A stretch of DNA of 25,203 nucleotides from positions 584 to 25,786 of the forward strand of contig DMBB01000152.1 of the NCBI GenBank assembly GCA_003446295.1. Direction: 5' to 3'. Origin of the DNA: Erysipelotrichaceae bacterium. Lineage in GTDB: Bacteria; Bacillota_I; Bacilli_A; Erysipelotrichales; Erysipelotrichaceae. Shown in pieces: positions 1 to 8,049 of this stretch (positions within the stretch are counted from its first letter, which is position 1; each line of letters begins with the position of its first letter). The notes beneath the pieces were generated by a model. The model was given only the letters and a program-made list of their open reading frames with translations. It did not search any database and was not told where the DNA came from. The position numbers and the translations under genes were made by a program.

Positions 1-167
1 GTCTTGCCGCAGCCTGATTCACCGACCAGACCGAATGTTTCGTTGGGCATGATGTCAAAGCTGACATCATCGACTGCCTTTACGACCTGTTTCTTGGAAA
101 ATAATCCTTTAGTGACGTCAAAATATGTCTTCAGATGGCTGACGCTCAGAATCGGTTTCTCACTCAT
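1..167 (-). CDS. oppF: Oligopeptide/dipeptide ABC transporter ATP-binding protein, OppF/DppF type (partial)
   Basis: Only the first 55 codons are present; the rest lies beyond the left edge. The protein opens with a typical ABC ATPase beta-strand region ([15 protein letters not shown]) and reaches the Walker A motif GESGCGKT near residue 49 just before the edge. OppF/DppF is the second cytoplasmic ATPase of peptide importers and energises uptake with OppD. Its ATG overlaps the TGA of the upstream oppD-like gene in an ATGA junction, so the two are translationally coupled. The short loop insertion before the Walker A motif ([15 protein letters not shown]) is typical of OppF/DppF rather than OppD. 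Whether the substrate is an oligopeptide, a dipeptide or nickel cannot be told from this fragment. Confidence 0.88.
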   Translation of the reverse strand, partial: MSEKPILSVSHLKTYFDVTKGLFSKKQVVKAVDDVSFDIMPNETFGLVGESGCGK

Positions 168-1165
168 TTTGCCACCACCCTTTCATCATAGAGCCAGCAG
201 GAGCTGGTATGTGTATCACTGAATCTGATCTCCTGCGGCGGATAATCCTTGCAGACCTTCATGGCTTTGTCGCATCTGTCCACAAACGGACAGCCCTTCG
301 GAGGATTCAGAAGATCCGGCGGGGAGCCCGCGATCGGATGAAGTTCTTCTTCATCATCATCTTCAGGATTGGCGATGCATCCGAGCAGACCTTCTGTATA
401 AGGATGCTTGGGTTCATAGAAGATATCTCTGTCCGTACCGAATTCAACGATCTTTCCGCCGTACATGATCGCAATCTTGTCGCAGAGCTTTGCGACGACG
501 CCAAGGTCATGAGAGATCATAATGACAGCGGAGTTGCTCTTGTTTTTCAGTTCGTCGATCAGTTCCAGCACCTGTGCCTGGATCGTAACGTCCAGCGCTG
601 TCGTCGGCTCATCCGCAATGACAAGCTTCGGATTGTTAGCCAGGGCGATCGCAATGACGATACGCTGACGCATACCGCCGGAGAACTCGAACGGATACTG
701 TTCAATACGTTTTTCAGGTGAAGGGATGCCGACCAGCGTCATCAGTTCGATGGCACGTTTTTTGGCATCTTCCATGGAGATCTTATTGTGATTCAGGATC
801 GGCTCCGTCAGCTGAGTACCGATCTTCAGCACCGGATTCAAAAAGGTCATCGGGTCCTGGAAGATCATTCCCATCGTGTTGCCGCGGATATCCTTCATGA
901 CATTCTCGTATTCCTTTTGTGTTTTGAAGTTTTTCGGCGATATGTCTTTTCCATCAAACATAATATCACCGTGTTCTACTCTGCCGTTCCCGGCCAGCAG
1001 ACCGATCACAGAGTACATAGTCTGGCTTTTTCCCGAACCGGACTCACCTACGATACCGAGTGCTTCACCTTCACTCAGTGTGAAGGAAACATCACGTACC
1101 GCTCTGACGATACCCTGATCTGTTTTAAATACTGTTTCCAGGTTTTTTACGTCAAGTAATGGCAT
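164..1165 (-). CDS. oppD: Oligopeptide/dipeptide ABC transporter ATP-binding protein, OppD/DppD type
   Basis: A complete 333-residue ABC ATPase, normal length for OppD/DppD. Visible motifs: Walker A GESGSGKS (residues 40-47), Q-loop FQDP (about 102-105), signature FSGGMRQR (161-168), Walker [13 protein letters not shown] (181-192) and switch histidine in MISHD (216-220). The C-terminus has the peptide-importer extension with cysteines ([14 protein letters not shown]), which often carries an Fe-S cluster in this family. The start is supported by AGGTGGGAG just upstream. It overlaps the downstream oppF-like gene by 4 bases. The permease and binding-protein genes are not upstream, because a peptidase gene diverges there; they may lie beyond the left edge. 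A weak promoter (TTGAAA at 1278-1273, TAATTT at 1255-1250, 17-bp spacer) could drive the pair. Confidence 0.93.
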   Translation of the reverse strand: MPLLDVKNLETVFKTDQGIVRAVRDVSFTLSEGEALGIVGESGSGKSQTMYSVIGLLAGNGRVEHGDIMFDGKDISPKNFKTQKEYENVMKDIRGNTMGMIFQDPMTFLNPVLKIGTQLTEPILNHNKISMEDAKKRAIELMTLVGIPSPEKRIEQYPFEFSGGMRQRIVIAIALANNPKLVIADEPTTALDVTIQAQVLELIDELKNKSNSAVIMISHDLGVVAKLCDKIAIMYGGKIVEFGTDRDIFYEPKHPYTEGLLGCIANPEDDDEEELHPIAGSPPDLLNPPKGCPFVDRCDKAMKVCKDYPPQEIRFSDTHTSSCWLYDERVVAK

Positions 1166-1299
1166 TCTCCCACCTGCACTTTCTTTTTCAGCCCGTAAGA
1201 CTGAAACAATACAAATCCATTCTGCCGCTTCTGCAGAAAAGATGACATTAAATTACAACATATCGGAACTGTTTTCAAGAATATTTCACTAATTGTTAC

Positions 1300-1346
1300 A
1301 TGAAAATACTTTCATATTTTGATATAAATGAAATGTGTTTTCACAT
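1300..1346. promoter_or_regulatory. Two TGAAA/TTTCA dyads in the oppD-peptidase divergent region
   Basis: The gap between the divergent oppD and S9 peptidase genes is AT-rich. It holds two small inverted repeats: ATGAAAATACTTTCAT (1300-1315) and TGAAA-N5-TTTCA (1329-1343), the latter inside ATGTG-TTTT-CACAT (1333-1346). They lie upstream of the peptidase start and between the two genes, so a shared operator is possible. The centres lack the CG of a CcpA cre site. No convincing -35/-10 pair for the peptidase was found here. Confidence 0.3.
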
Positions 1347-1382
1347 ATGTTAGGATTGTGTAGTAATCGTACAGGAGTATTT

Positions 1383-3326
1383 ATGAAACCGGTTGAAAGA
1401 GATTTATTTACTGAATTCCACTATTTATCGGACCTGCAGATCAGTTCTGATAAAACAAGACTGTACTTTGTCGAAACACAGTGCGACATGAAAGAGAACG
1501 GATACAGGCACCGTCTGTGGTCTATGGATCCGGAAACAGCAGAGCGTCATCCCCTGACTCCTTGGGCTCCGTCCTGCAGCTATACAGTGAATGAAAGAGG
1601 TCTGTATCTGCTTGAGCCTGTCAAGGAAAAACCCGGCACTGTCATCAAAACACTGTGTCCGGACAACGGTGAGACCAGAGGCTCCTTTACCCTTCCGCTC
1701 AGAGTCACGGATCTCAGACCCTTCGGAGAGAAAGAGTGGCTCGTCACGGCAGCCTGCAGCACAGACTGTCCTGATTACCACCTGCTGACGGAAGGTGAAC
1801 GTCAGGAATACCTTGACGCAAAGGCAGAAGATGCCGATTACCATGTTGTTACGGAATATCCGTTTGTCTTCAACGGCAGAGGATTCATCAATGGAAACAG
1901 AACTAGGCTGTTCATTGCGGATGAAAAGTCCGCTCCGAAAGCACTTGTATCCGGAAATACCAATGTTTCTTCCGCAGACATCTGTGATACGAAGATCGTA
2001 TACAGCGGAGCGGAATATGAATATGTACAGAAGTTCACTTCAAAGATCTGGCTGTATGACAGTGCCAGCGATGAAACATGTGTTCTCTATGATAAGGATG
2101 ATATGTCCGTCAGGAAGGTATGGTTCTCGGAAGGCAGAGTGCTGGCGATTGCTTCCGTTGACGGAACAAACGATAATCCGAAAGTATATGAAGTCAAAGA
2201 CGGCGAAATGCATCTGCTGATCGACTGTGATATGAACTTCGGAAGCTCTCTGGCAACAGACGCGCAGTTCGGCAAACTGAACGGTATGTATAAGGATCAG
2301 GATGATCTGCTGTTCAACGGTTCTGACTGCGATGAAGTATCCCTGTTCAGGATCCATGGCGATCAGATCAGCAGAGAATATCACTGCGGAGGCAGTGTGG
2401 ATACTGCTGTAACGGGAAATGGTGCCCTGTATGCGATCATGATGAAAGGACAGGCACTGCAGGAAGTATACCGGATCAAAGGTGATCAGGCGGAATGCCT
2501 GACAGACTTCAATGCGGAAGTGCTCAAAGACCGTTATGTAGCAGAGCCTCAGATGATCGTTCTGGACAAGGAAACACCGATCCATGGATGGGTACTGCTG
2601 CCGAAGGATTACGATCCGGACAAAAAATATCCTGCCATTCTGGATATCCATGGCGGACCGGAAGCGATATACGGTACCGTCTACTATCATGAGATGCAGT
2701 ACTGGGCAAGCCTGGGATACTTTGTATTCTTCTGCAACCCGAGAGGCTCGGCAGGACGCGGCACAGCATTTGCCGACCTGAGACCCGCATGGGGCACGAT
2801 CGACTATGAAGACATCATGGATTTCACGGATGCTGTCCTTGCGAAATACCCTGCGATCGATCAGAAGCGTGTCGGCGTGACCGGCGGAAGCTATGGCGGA
2901 TACATGACGAACTGGATCATCGGTCATACAGACCGGTTCGCAGCAGCTGCTTCCCAGCGTTCCATTTCCAACTGGATCTCGGAACTGCTTGTTTCCGACA
3001 TCAGCGTCGGATTCATCCATAACATGATGAGCTTCCCGGATATCCGTCATTGTGACAAAGAGCTGTGGGATATGTCACCGCTCAAATATGTCAACAATGC
3101 TGTTACCCCTACGCTCTTCATCCATTCCACAGAAGACTACAGATGCCCGATGCCTGAAGCCGTACAGATGTTTACAGCACTCAGACTGGTCGGCGTTGAT
3201 ACAAAGCTTGTGATGTTCAACGGCGAAAACCACGGACTGTCGCGCGGCGGAAAACCGAAGCACAGGATCCGCAGGCTGAAGGAAATCACTGCATGGATGA
3301 ATCAATATCTTGAAAACAACGAATAA
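1383..3326 (+). CDS. S9 family serine peptidase (prolyl oligopeptidase / acylaminoacyl-peptidase type)
   Basis: A 647-residue cytoplasmic serine peptidase with no signal peptide. The N-terminal part (to about residue 380) is beta-rich and fits the propeller that filters peptide substrates. The C-terminal part is an alpha/beta hydrolase: DIHGGPEAIYG (oxyanion region, 421-431), nucleophile Ser503 in GGSYGGYM, Asp585 in STEDYRCP and His617 in NGENHGLSRGG. The family cleaves short peptides, often after proline or an acylated N-terminal residue. An in-frame ATG exists 48 bases upstream (1335), but CAGGAG lies at a good distance before the ATG at 1383 and the upstream 16 residues look non-conserved. 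Being divergent from an Opp-type importer suggests a role in using imported peptides. A guanylate-kinase-like gene follows 41 bases downstream. Confidence 0.92.
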   Translation: MKPVERDLFTEFHYLSDLQISSDKTRLYFVETQCDMKENGYRHRLWSMDPETAERHPLTPWAPSCSYTVNERGLYLLEPVKEKPGTVIKTLCPDNGETRGSFTLPLRVTDLRPFGEKEWLVTAACSTDCPDYHLLTEGERQEYLDAKAEDADYHVVTEYPFVFNGRGFINGNRTRLFIADEKSAPKALVSGNTNVSSADICDTKIVYSGAEYEYVQKFTSKIWLYDSASDETCVLYDKDDMSVRKVWFSEGRVLAIASVDGTNDNPKVYEVKDGEMHLLIDCDMNFGSSLATDAQFGKLNGMYKDQDDLLFNGSDCDEVSLFRIHGDQISREYHCGGSVDTAVTGNGALYAIMMKGQALQEVYRIKGDQAECLTDFNAEVLKDRYVAEPQMIVLDKETPIHGWVLLPKDYDPDKKYPAILDIHGGPEAIYGTVYYHEMQYWASLGYFVFFCNPRGSAGRGTAFADLRPAWGTIDYEDIMDFTDAVLAKYPAIDQKRVGVTGGSYGGYMTNWIIGHTDRFAAAASQRSISNWISELLVSDISVGFIHNMMSFPDIRHCDKELWDMSPLKYVNNAVTPTLFIHSTEDYRCPMPEAVQMFTALRLVGVDTKLVMFNGENHGLSRGGKPKHRIRRLKEITAWMNQYLENNE

Positions 3327-3367
3327 ACATATGTTACTATTGGTTTAGCAATGAGGAGGAAAATGTT

Positions 3368-3946
3368 ATGTCCAAAGGACTTGTATTGATCCTGAGCGGC
3401 GCGAGCTCAGTCGGAAAAGGAGATATCCGCGAAGCGCTTCTGAACGATCCCGATATGAAACTGTTCTATTCCATCTCCGAAACAACAAGACCTCAGCGTC
3501 CGGATGAAATAGACGGCAAGGACTACTATTTCGTTTCACACAATGAATTTGCCGAGTCAGTCAAGAAGCATGAGCTTCTCGAATATACAGAATTCAACGG
3601 ATACTATTACGGAACACCGAGACCGCAGATCGACTTCCTGATCAATAAGGGAAAGAACGTTCTGATCGAAGTGGAAGCACAGGGTGTCGGTCCGATCAAG
3701 CTGAATATTCCCGAAGCAGTTGCGTTCTTTGTCATGCCGGAAAGCTTTGAACAGCTTGAGAAGCAGGTATCCGAGCGCTACAAGGATGATGAAGCATCCA
3801 TTGAGAGACGTCTGAACAAAGCGAAGATGGATATGGAGATCGCCCCCCTGTTCAAGCACGTTGTATCCAACGCCGACACAGACGCTGCTGTTGCAGAGAT
3901 CAAGCGCGTCTTCATGGAAGAGCTCGAAAAGAATCAGCAGCGCTGA
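3368..3946 (+). CDS. Guanylate kinase-like protein with altered P-loop
   Basis: 192 residues, the usual length of a bacterial guanylate kinase, with its landmarks: TTRPQRPDEIDGKDYYFV (GMP-binding arginines), EYTEFNGYYYGTP, and a lid segment RYKDDEASIERRL. The family moves phosphate from ATP to GMP. Two sites differ. The P-loop reads GASSVGKGD instead of GxSGxGKGT/S, so the Ser/Thr hydroxyl that normally contacts Mg-ATP is replaced by Asp. The usual IDxQG reads VEAQG, replacing the conserved Asp with Glu. This looks like a paralogue of the housekeeping enzyme, possibly with another nucleotide preference or a regulatory role (inference). GAGGAGG precedes the ATG. A gap of only 41 bases after the peptidase suggests co-transcription, ended by the terminator at 4013. 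Confidence 0.85.
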   Translation: MSKGLVLILSGASSVGKGDIREALLNDPDMKLFYSISETTRPQRPDEIDGKDYYFVSHNEFAESVKKHELLEYTEFNGYYYGTPRPQIDFLINKGKNVLIEVEAQGVGPIKLNIPEAVAFFVMPESFEQLEKQVSERYKDDEASIERRLNKAKMDMEIAPLFKHVVSNADTDAAVAEIKRVFMEELEKNQQR

Positions 3947-4012
3947 ACATGAATCGTTTCTGAACTGATTCAGATGTCAGGTACCGGCGTTCAGCACATT
4001 CAGGTATAAATG

Positions 4013-4046
4013 AAAGACACAGATATATCCGCATCTGTGTCTTTTT
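4013..4046 (+). terminator. Intrinsic terminator between convergent genes (probably bidirectional)
   Basis: A perfect 12-bp stem, AAAGACACAGAT (4013-4024) with ATCTGTGTCTTT (4033-4044), an 8-base loop and a run of Ts. It ends the peptidase/guanylate-kinase-like transcript. Read on the other strand the same stem is followed by a weaker CATTT tail and can end the minus-strand hydrolase operon. The 120 bases between it and that gene hold nothing I could recognise. Confidence 0.88.
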
Positions 4047-4166
4047 CATTGTTTCTGTAAATTAAGACTGGCACTCTGCTCTCTCACTCTGAATCTCATA
4101 AAAGCTGAAGACAAAGATGCCATCTGAGGAGACGCCATAAGTCGTGATGTGACCAAGGTTCTGTCT

Positions 4167-5090
4167 TTATTTCCAGGCCTCGAACTCCTTTGACAGCTGT
4201 TCGGCAATGTCTCTGCGTGCCGCCAGACATTCCCGGGGATGCTTTCTGGCATCGGTAAAACACAGGCCGATCAGAGCGGAAGAACCAAACGGGATGATCC
4301 CGTCCAGCATATCCTGAGGGAATACAAAGTGTGTCGCATGATCATACTTCAGCGCTGTATATGTACTGTCATGAGGCAGTCTGTCCAGACGCTGCGTCAT
4401 TCTGTCAATATACCTGCAGGTATCCCACAGGACATCATCCTGTGCGCCGACAAATACGATCCTGCCATGGATCCGTTCCACTTTGATCAATTCTTCCTCC
4501 TGCAGAGGATGAAGCCGTTCGGATTCATCGAACAGATCTCTTGAGGCGATCATGTCGCCGCGCCGCTTGGACTCTTCCTGGATCTTCTGCCAGTATTGAG
4601 GATGCCGGTAAGCATATGGAAGATAGGGAAGCGGTTTTCCCTGCCATGAAACTGTTGATTCATTGTCTCCAGGACGTTCCTCGGCCCCGTCCTTTCCGTC
4701 ACGGTAAAATCCTTCCATGACAAAATCACACGGCGTCAGAGCGATCGTCAATGTAATGTCTTCGTAATAAGATGCAGCGAGCAGCGACAGCATGCCTGTC
4801 GTGGAGGCTCCGCAGATCCCGATCTTCCGGAAGCCAAGGCGCTTCAGGTACGTCACTGCCCTGCCGATCCGCTCAAGCGGATAATTGTGATGCCCGTAAT
4901 CCTTTTGCGCGGGTGACATCGCCAGCGCGCTGAGACCATGCTTGTGCGTCCATCTGACAGCTGCTTTTGCCAGCGTGTCATCCGGTGAATCGCCGATCAT
5001 CAGGATCATTGCCCGGTCAGTACTGCGCTGATTCGGATAATAACATCCGTAAAAGCCATCTCTGGCTATATTGAAATCATATTTTTTCAT
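4167..5090 (-). CDS. Alpha/beta hydrolase, acyl-CoA thioesterase (BAAT C-terminal)-like
   Basis: A 307-residue alpha/beta hydrolase without a signal peptide. The order fits the BAAT C-terminal/dienelactone hydrolase branch: an early MIGDSPDD turn (31-38), nucleophile elbow ICGASTTGML with candidate Ser96, an insert after TPCDFV holding the lid (about 120-190), candidate acid in FVGAQDDVLWDT (Asp218/219) and a histidine near HATHFVFP (251-254). The elbow is G-A-S-T-T-G rather than the standard G-x-S-x-G, because the glycine two after Ser is Thr. Bacterial members are poorly characterised and the substrate (acyl-CoA or other ester) is unknown. The ATG overlaps the stop of the upstream HAD gene (ATGA), so translation is coupled and the pair probably shares a function. 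Confidence 0.75.
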   Translation of the reverse strand: MKKYDFNIARDGFYGCYYPNQRSTDRAMILMIGDSPDDTLAKAAVRWTHKHGLSALAMSPAQKDYGHHNYPLERIGRAVTYLKRLGFRKIGICGASTTGMLSLLAASYYEDITLTIALTPCDFVMEGFYRDGKDGAEERPGDNESTVSWQGKPLPYLPYAYRHPQYWQKIQEESKRRGDMIASRDLFDESERLHPLQEEELIKVERIHGRIVFVGAQDDVLWDTCRYIDRMTQRLDRLPHDSTYTALKYDHATHFVFPQDMLDGIIPFGSSALIGLCFTDARKHPRECLAARRDIAEQLSKEFEAWK

Positions 5091-5893
5091 TTCAGAAGAT
5101 TCTTTTCTATGAAGACGCCGATCCCGTCCTCATTGTTGGAAGCGGTATGGTATTTCGCGACTGCCTTGATGCGTTCATCCGCATTGCCCATGGCAACTCC
5201 GACATAATCACGGATCATATCGAAATCATTCATCATATCGCCAAACGTCATGACCTCATCCGCCCTGAGACCCAGACGCTCCAGCAAAATGGCGATCCCC
5301 TTTGATTTGGAAAGTTCAGGATGGATCACTTCCAGACGGATATCTGCCGATCTGGCAGGCTTGTAGTTTCTGGGTTCAGGATGCTGTTCATAATACGCAA
5401 CGATGCGGTCCATCTCATCAGCTTCCGCCGTTACCAGGACTTTATTGACAGCACTGTGCCTGTATCCTTCAAAATCATCAACGATCAGCTCCAGCTTGTT
5501 CATCTCTGCAGTCCTGATCATCATTTTGTCTTCCCTGAGCGTATGCAGCGTATCCTTGTCATAGATGCACGCATTGAAGCGGAAATCCTTCAGGTCGTTC
5601 AGCAGTTCAAATATCGTCTCACCGTCCAGCATAAAGTTCGAACTCATTTCCTGAGTATGAACATTGTAGATGCTGCCGCCGTTGAAACCGATGATGTAGT
5701 CTGTTGCGTCATCCAGTCCCCAGTCCTTCAGCAGTCTGCGCACAGCGTATGGGGTTCTGCCTGTCGAAATACCGAAGCGGATGCCTGCGTCCTTCAGTTT
5801 GTGTATTGCATCTCTTGTAAGGGGTGTTACCCGGCCTTCATCATTCAGAAGCGTTCCGTCAATGTCCGCCAGGATCAGTTTAATATCTTCCAT
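5087..5893 (-). CDS. Cof-type HAD-IIB family phosphatase
   Basis: 268 residues, standard for Cof/YidA-like HAD-IIB phosphatases. Motif I is ADIDGTLL with nucleophile Asp10 and acid/base Asp12; motif II is GISTGRTP (about 38-45); motif III is the lysine of SKSKGIAI; motif IV is TFGDMMNDFDM, with Mg-binding aspartates. The C2-type cap lies between motifs II and III. Such enzymes remove phosphate from small sugars, FMN/pyridoxal phosphate or similar, and the exact substrate is not predictable from sequence. AAAGGAG sits just before the ATG. The gene lies 45 bases after glgB and overlaps the hydrolase downstream by 4 bases. A sugar-phosphate substrate would fit the glycogen neighbour, but this is inference. 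Confidence 0.9.
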   Translation of the reverse strand: MEDIKLILADIDGTLLNDEGRVTPLTRDAIHKLKDAGIRFGISTGRTPYAVRRLLKDWGLDDATDYIIGFNGGSIYNVHTQEMSSNFMLDGETIFELLNDLKDFRFNACIYDKDTLHTLREDKMMIRTAEMNKLELIVDDFEGYRHSAVNKVLVTAEADEMDRIVAYYEQHPEPRNYKPARSADIRLEVIHPELSKSKGIAILLERLGLRADEVMTFGDMMNDFDMIRDYVGVAMGNADERIKAVAKYHTASNNEDGIGVFIEKNLLK

Positions 5894-5906
5894 ACAGCAC
5901 TCCTTT

Positions 5907-5932
5907 AAAACTGCCCCTTCCGGAGCAGTTTT
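5907..5932 (-). other. GNRA-capped hairpin between glgB and the HAD gene
   Basis: On the minus strand AAAACTGCTCC pairs with GGGGCAGTTTT (11 bp, one G-U) around a GGAA tetraloop. The 3' arm ends directly against the AAAGGAG ribosome binding site (5906-5900) of the HAD gene. Only four Us belong to the arm and no U-run follows on that strand, so it is at best a leaky terminator. It may be an mRNA-stability or processing element. Read on the plus strand it ends in TTTTTC. Confidence 0.55.
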
Positions 5933-5938
5933 TCATGT

Positions 5939-7915
5939 TCATTCTTTTCCGTTGAATCTGAATACCGCACATCCGTATCCCGGCAGAGGATAGCTGATGC
6001 GGTAAGGCAGCTTATCGCACTCACCCTTCTTTGCGGTAAATACGCGTGTCTTTTCCGTGGAAGGCGCAACTTCACCGTCCTGGTCAAAGATCAGTGTATA
6101 CTTGCCCTTAACCGGAGCGCCTACCATGTAGTCATCATATGCGACAGGTGTCATGTTCACGACAAACAGCAGGTTGTTCTTGCCTGTTCCGTCTTTGCGG
6201 ATAAAGCTGAAGATACTGCGGGATGCGTCATCCGCATTGACCCAGCTGAATCCGTTCCAGGAATCATCAAGCGCATACATTGCAGGATATTTGCGGTACA
6301 TATGGAGCAGATCCCTGACAAAATTCTGAATATCCTTGTTCAGAGGCTGATCGCAGAGATACCAGTCAAGCGCGACCTTTTCATCCCATTCATGGTACTG
6401 TGCGAAATCCTGTCCCATGAAGAGCAGTTTCTTTCCGGCATGACCGAACATGAAGAAGTATCCGCACTTCAGGTTCCTGAACTTATCGCCTTCCAGTCCG
6501 GGCATCTTGTTGATCATGGAACACTTCAGATGAACGACCTCGTCATGCGACAAGACGAGAATGAACTTCTCGCTGGTCGCATAGCTCATGCCGAACGTCA
6601 TCTTATTGTGGTTGTCCTTGCGGAAATAAGGATCAAGCTTCATGTAATCCAGGAAGTCATGCATCCAGCCCATGTTCCACTTGTATGTAAAGCCAAGGCC
6701 GTCATTTTCCGGGGATTCCGTGATCTTAGGCCATGCGGTCGATTCTTCCGCAATAATGATCGTTCCGTCTTTTCTGCCGCGGATGACACTGTTGAGGTGC
6801 TTGAAGAATTCCATCGCATCCAGATTGCCGTTTCCGCCGTATTTGTTTGGAACCCACTGACCGTCTTTTCTGCCGTAGTCCAGATACAGCATGGAAGCGA
6901 CAGCGTCAACTCTCAGTCCGTCAACATGATACTCGTCATACCAGTACAGTGCGTTGCCGATCATGAAGTTCTTGACTTCAGGCTTGGAATAGTCAAAGCA
7001 CTTTGTGCCCCAGTCAGGATGCTCGCCCATTCTCGGATCTGCATATTCATACAGCGGTTCGCCGTCGAAATCAGCCAGGCCATGCGCGTCTTTCGGGAAA
7101 TGAGCAGGTACCCAGTCCAGAATGACGCCGATATTGTGCTGATGCAGGTAATCGACCAGGTACATGAAATCCTTCGGATCTCCGTATCTGCTGGTCGGTG
7201 CATAGTAGCCTGTTACCTGGTAGCCCCAGGAACCGTCAAACGGATATTCCGCAATACCCATCAGCTCTACATGCGTGTAGCCCATGTACGTGACATAGTC
7301 CACCAGTTCATGTGCATATTCACGGTAATTCAGGAAGCCGCCGTTCACATCCTCATTTTCGGATTTGAACCAGCTTCCGAGGTGTACTTCATAGATCGAA
7401 AGAGGCTGGTCAAAAGTACCGGTCTCAGCACGATGCTTCATCCACTTCGCATCATGCCACTTGAAGTTTTCGATGTCTGCAGTCCTGCTGGCTGTGCCGG
7501 GTCTGAATTCAGCAGAGAATCCGTACGGGTCAGCCTTGTAGAGGATCTCATCTTTCTTGGTCAGGATCGCGTACTTATAGATCTCACCGAAGCCCATGCC
7601 TTCAATGAAGCCTTCAAATACACCGCTCTTTTCCAGCGGCAGCATATAGTTGGCTGTCGGATCCCAGTTGTTCCTGTCGCAGACGATCGAAACTGCTTTG
7701 GCATGCGGTGCCCATACAGCAAAATGCATGCCTGACTTCCCATCCAGTTTGCCCGGATGCGCGCCCATTTTTTTGTAGACCTTGTAATTCGTTGCCTGAG
7801 CAAGCAGATATCTGTCAAACCCGGTCAGAAAAACAGGATCAAGCGGCTTTTCATCCGCTTTCTTTTTGGCAGCGGGTTTTGTACCTGTGCCGGTCTTTTT
7901 CAGTGTCTTTGCCAT
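5939..7915 (-). CDS. glgB: 1,4-alpha-glucan (glycogen) branching enzyme
   Basis: 658 residues, cytoplasmic. It makes alpha-1,6 branches by moving segments of alpha-1,4-glucan. Order: a Lys/Ala/Thr-rich tail (1-25), a CBM48 domain (about 60-150, including HFAVWAPHAKAVSIV), then the GH13 barrel with YEVHLGSW (175-182), DWVPAHFP (267-274), nucleophile Asp337 in GLRVDAVASMLY, acid/base Glu390 in IIIAEESTAW and the HD pair 457-458 in LSHDEVVH. A beta C-terminal domain ends in GYGCAVFRFNG. Most GlgB proteins read HDEVVHGK; here it is HDEVVHLKC. The basic N-terminal tail is also unusual. GGAGAG precedes the ATG. It heads an apparent operon with the HAD and alpha/beta hydrolase genes. No other glg gene is nearby. 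Confidence 0.95.
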   Translation of the reverse strand: MAKTLKKTGTGTKPAAKKKADEKPLDPVFLTGFDRYLLAQATNYKVYKKMGAHPGKLDGKSGMHFAVWAPHAKAVSIVCDRNNWDPTANYMLPLEKSGVFEGFIEGMGFGEIYKYAILTKKDEILYKADPYGFSAEFRPGTASRTADIENFKWHDAKWMKHRAETGTFDQPLSIYEVHLGSWFKSENEDVNGGFLNYREYAHELVDYVTYMGYTHVELMGIAEYPFDGSWGYQVTGYYAPTSRYGDPKDFMYLVDYLHQHNIGVILDWVPAHFPKDAHGLADFDGEPLYEYADPRMGEHPDWGTKCFDYSKPEVKNFMIGNALYWYDEYHVDGLRVDAVASMLYLDYGRKDGQWVPNKYGGNGNLDAMEFFKHLNSVIRGRKDGTIIIAEESTAWPKITESPENDGLGFTYKWNMGWMHDFLDYMKLDPYFRKDNHNKMTFGMSYATSEKFILVLSHDEVVHLKCSMINKMPGLEGDKFRNLKCGYFFMFGHAGKKLLFMGQDFAQYHEWDEKVALDWYLCDQPLNKDIQNFVRDLLHMYRKYPAMYALDDSWNGFSWVNADDASRSIFSFIRKDGTGKNNLLFVVNMTPVAYDDYMVGAPVKGKYTLIFDQDGEVAPSTEKTRVFTAKKGECDKLPYRISYPLPGYGCAVFRFNGKE

Positions 7916-7969
7916 AAACTCTCCAATTCAATCATTTTGAACATTATGTGCTGCTAAACTTCTATTTCT

Positions 7970-7999
7970 ATTTTATGTGAAAACACTGTTTTAGACAAC
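7970..7999 (-). promoter_or_regulatory. Promoter of the glgB operon
   Basis: On the minus strand, -35 TTGTCT (7999-7994), an 18-bp spacer and -10 TAAAAT (7975-7970), about 55 bases before the glgB start. The spacer includes an imperfect TGTG/CACA palindrome next to the -10 box. Supported by position and box match only. Confidence 0.5.
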
Positions 8000-8015
8000 T
8001 GTGTTAACCCTTATC

Positions 8016-8037
8016 AAAAAGCTCCCTCTCGGGAGCC
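8016..8037 (-). terminator. Intrinsic terminator of the methyltransferase/AAA operon
   Basis: On the minus strand GCTCCC (8037-8032), loop GAGA, GGGAGC (8027-8022), then five or more Us. It begins 12 bases past the stop of the AAA/CYTH-like gene and separates that operon from the glgB promoter. Confidence 0.85.
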
Positions 8038-8049
8038 TCGGTCATATGA

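Noticed and set aside
4046..4166. Short minus-strand frame running beyond the hydrolase stop
   Set aside because: It is an out-of-frame continuation with no family match and no start signal, and it ends inside the terminator.
6302..7735. A 477-codon open frame on the plus strand opposite glgB
   Set aside because: It is a mirror of glgB codon bias (few TTA, CTA, TCA codons). The translation has no domain and no ribosome binding site, while glgB has all catalytic motifs. Similar long shadows lie opposite the S9 peptidase (2040-3050), the AAA gene (8380-9318) and the dehydratase (11365-12213).
7975..7987. GTGTTTTTCACAT before glgB resembling GTGTTTTCACAT before the peptidase (1335-1346)
   Set aside because: The two differ by one T in the centre, and repeats of this length are expected by chance in a window of this size, so I do not claim a shared operator.
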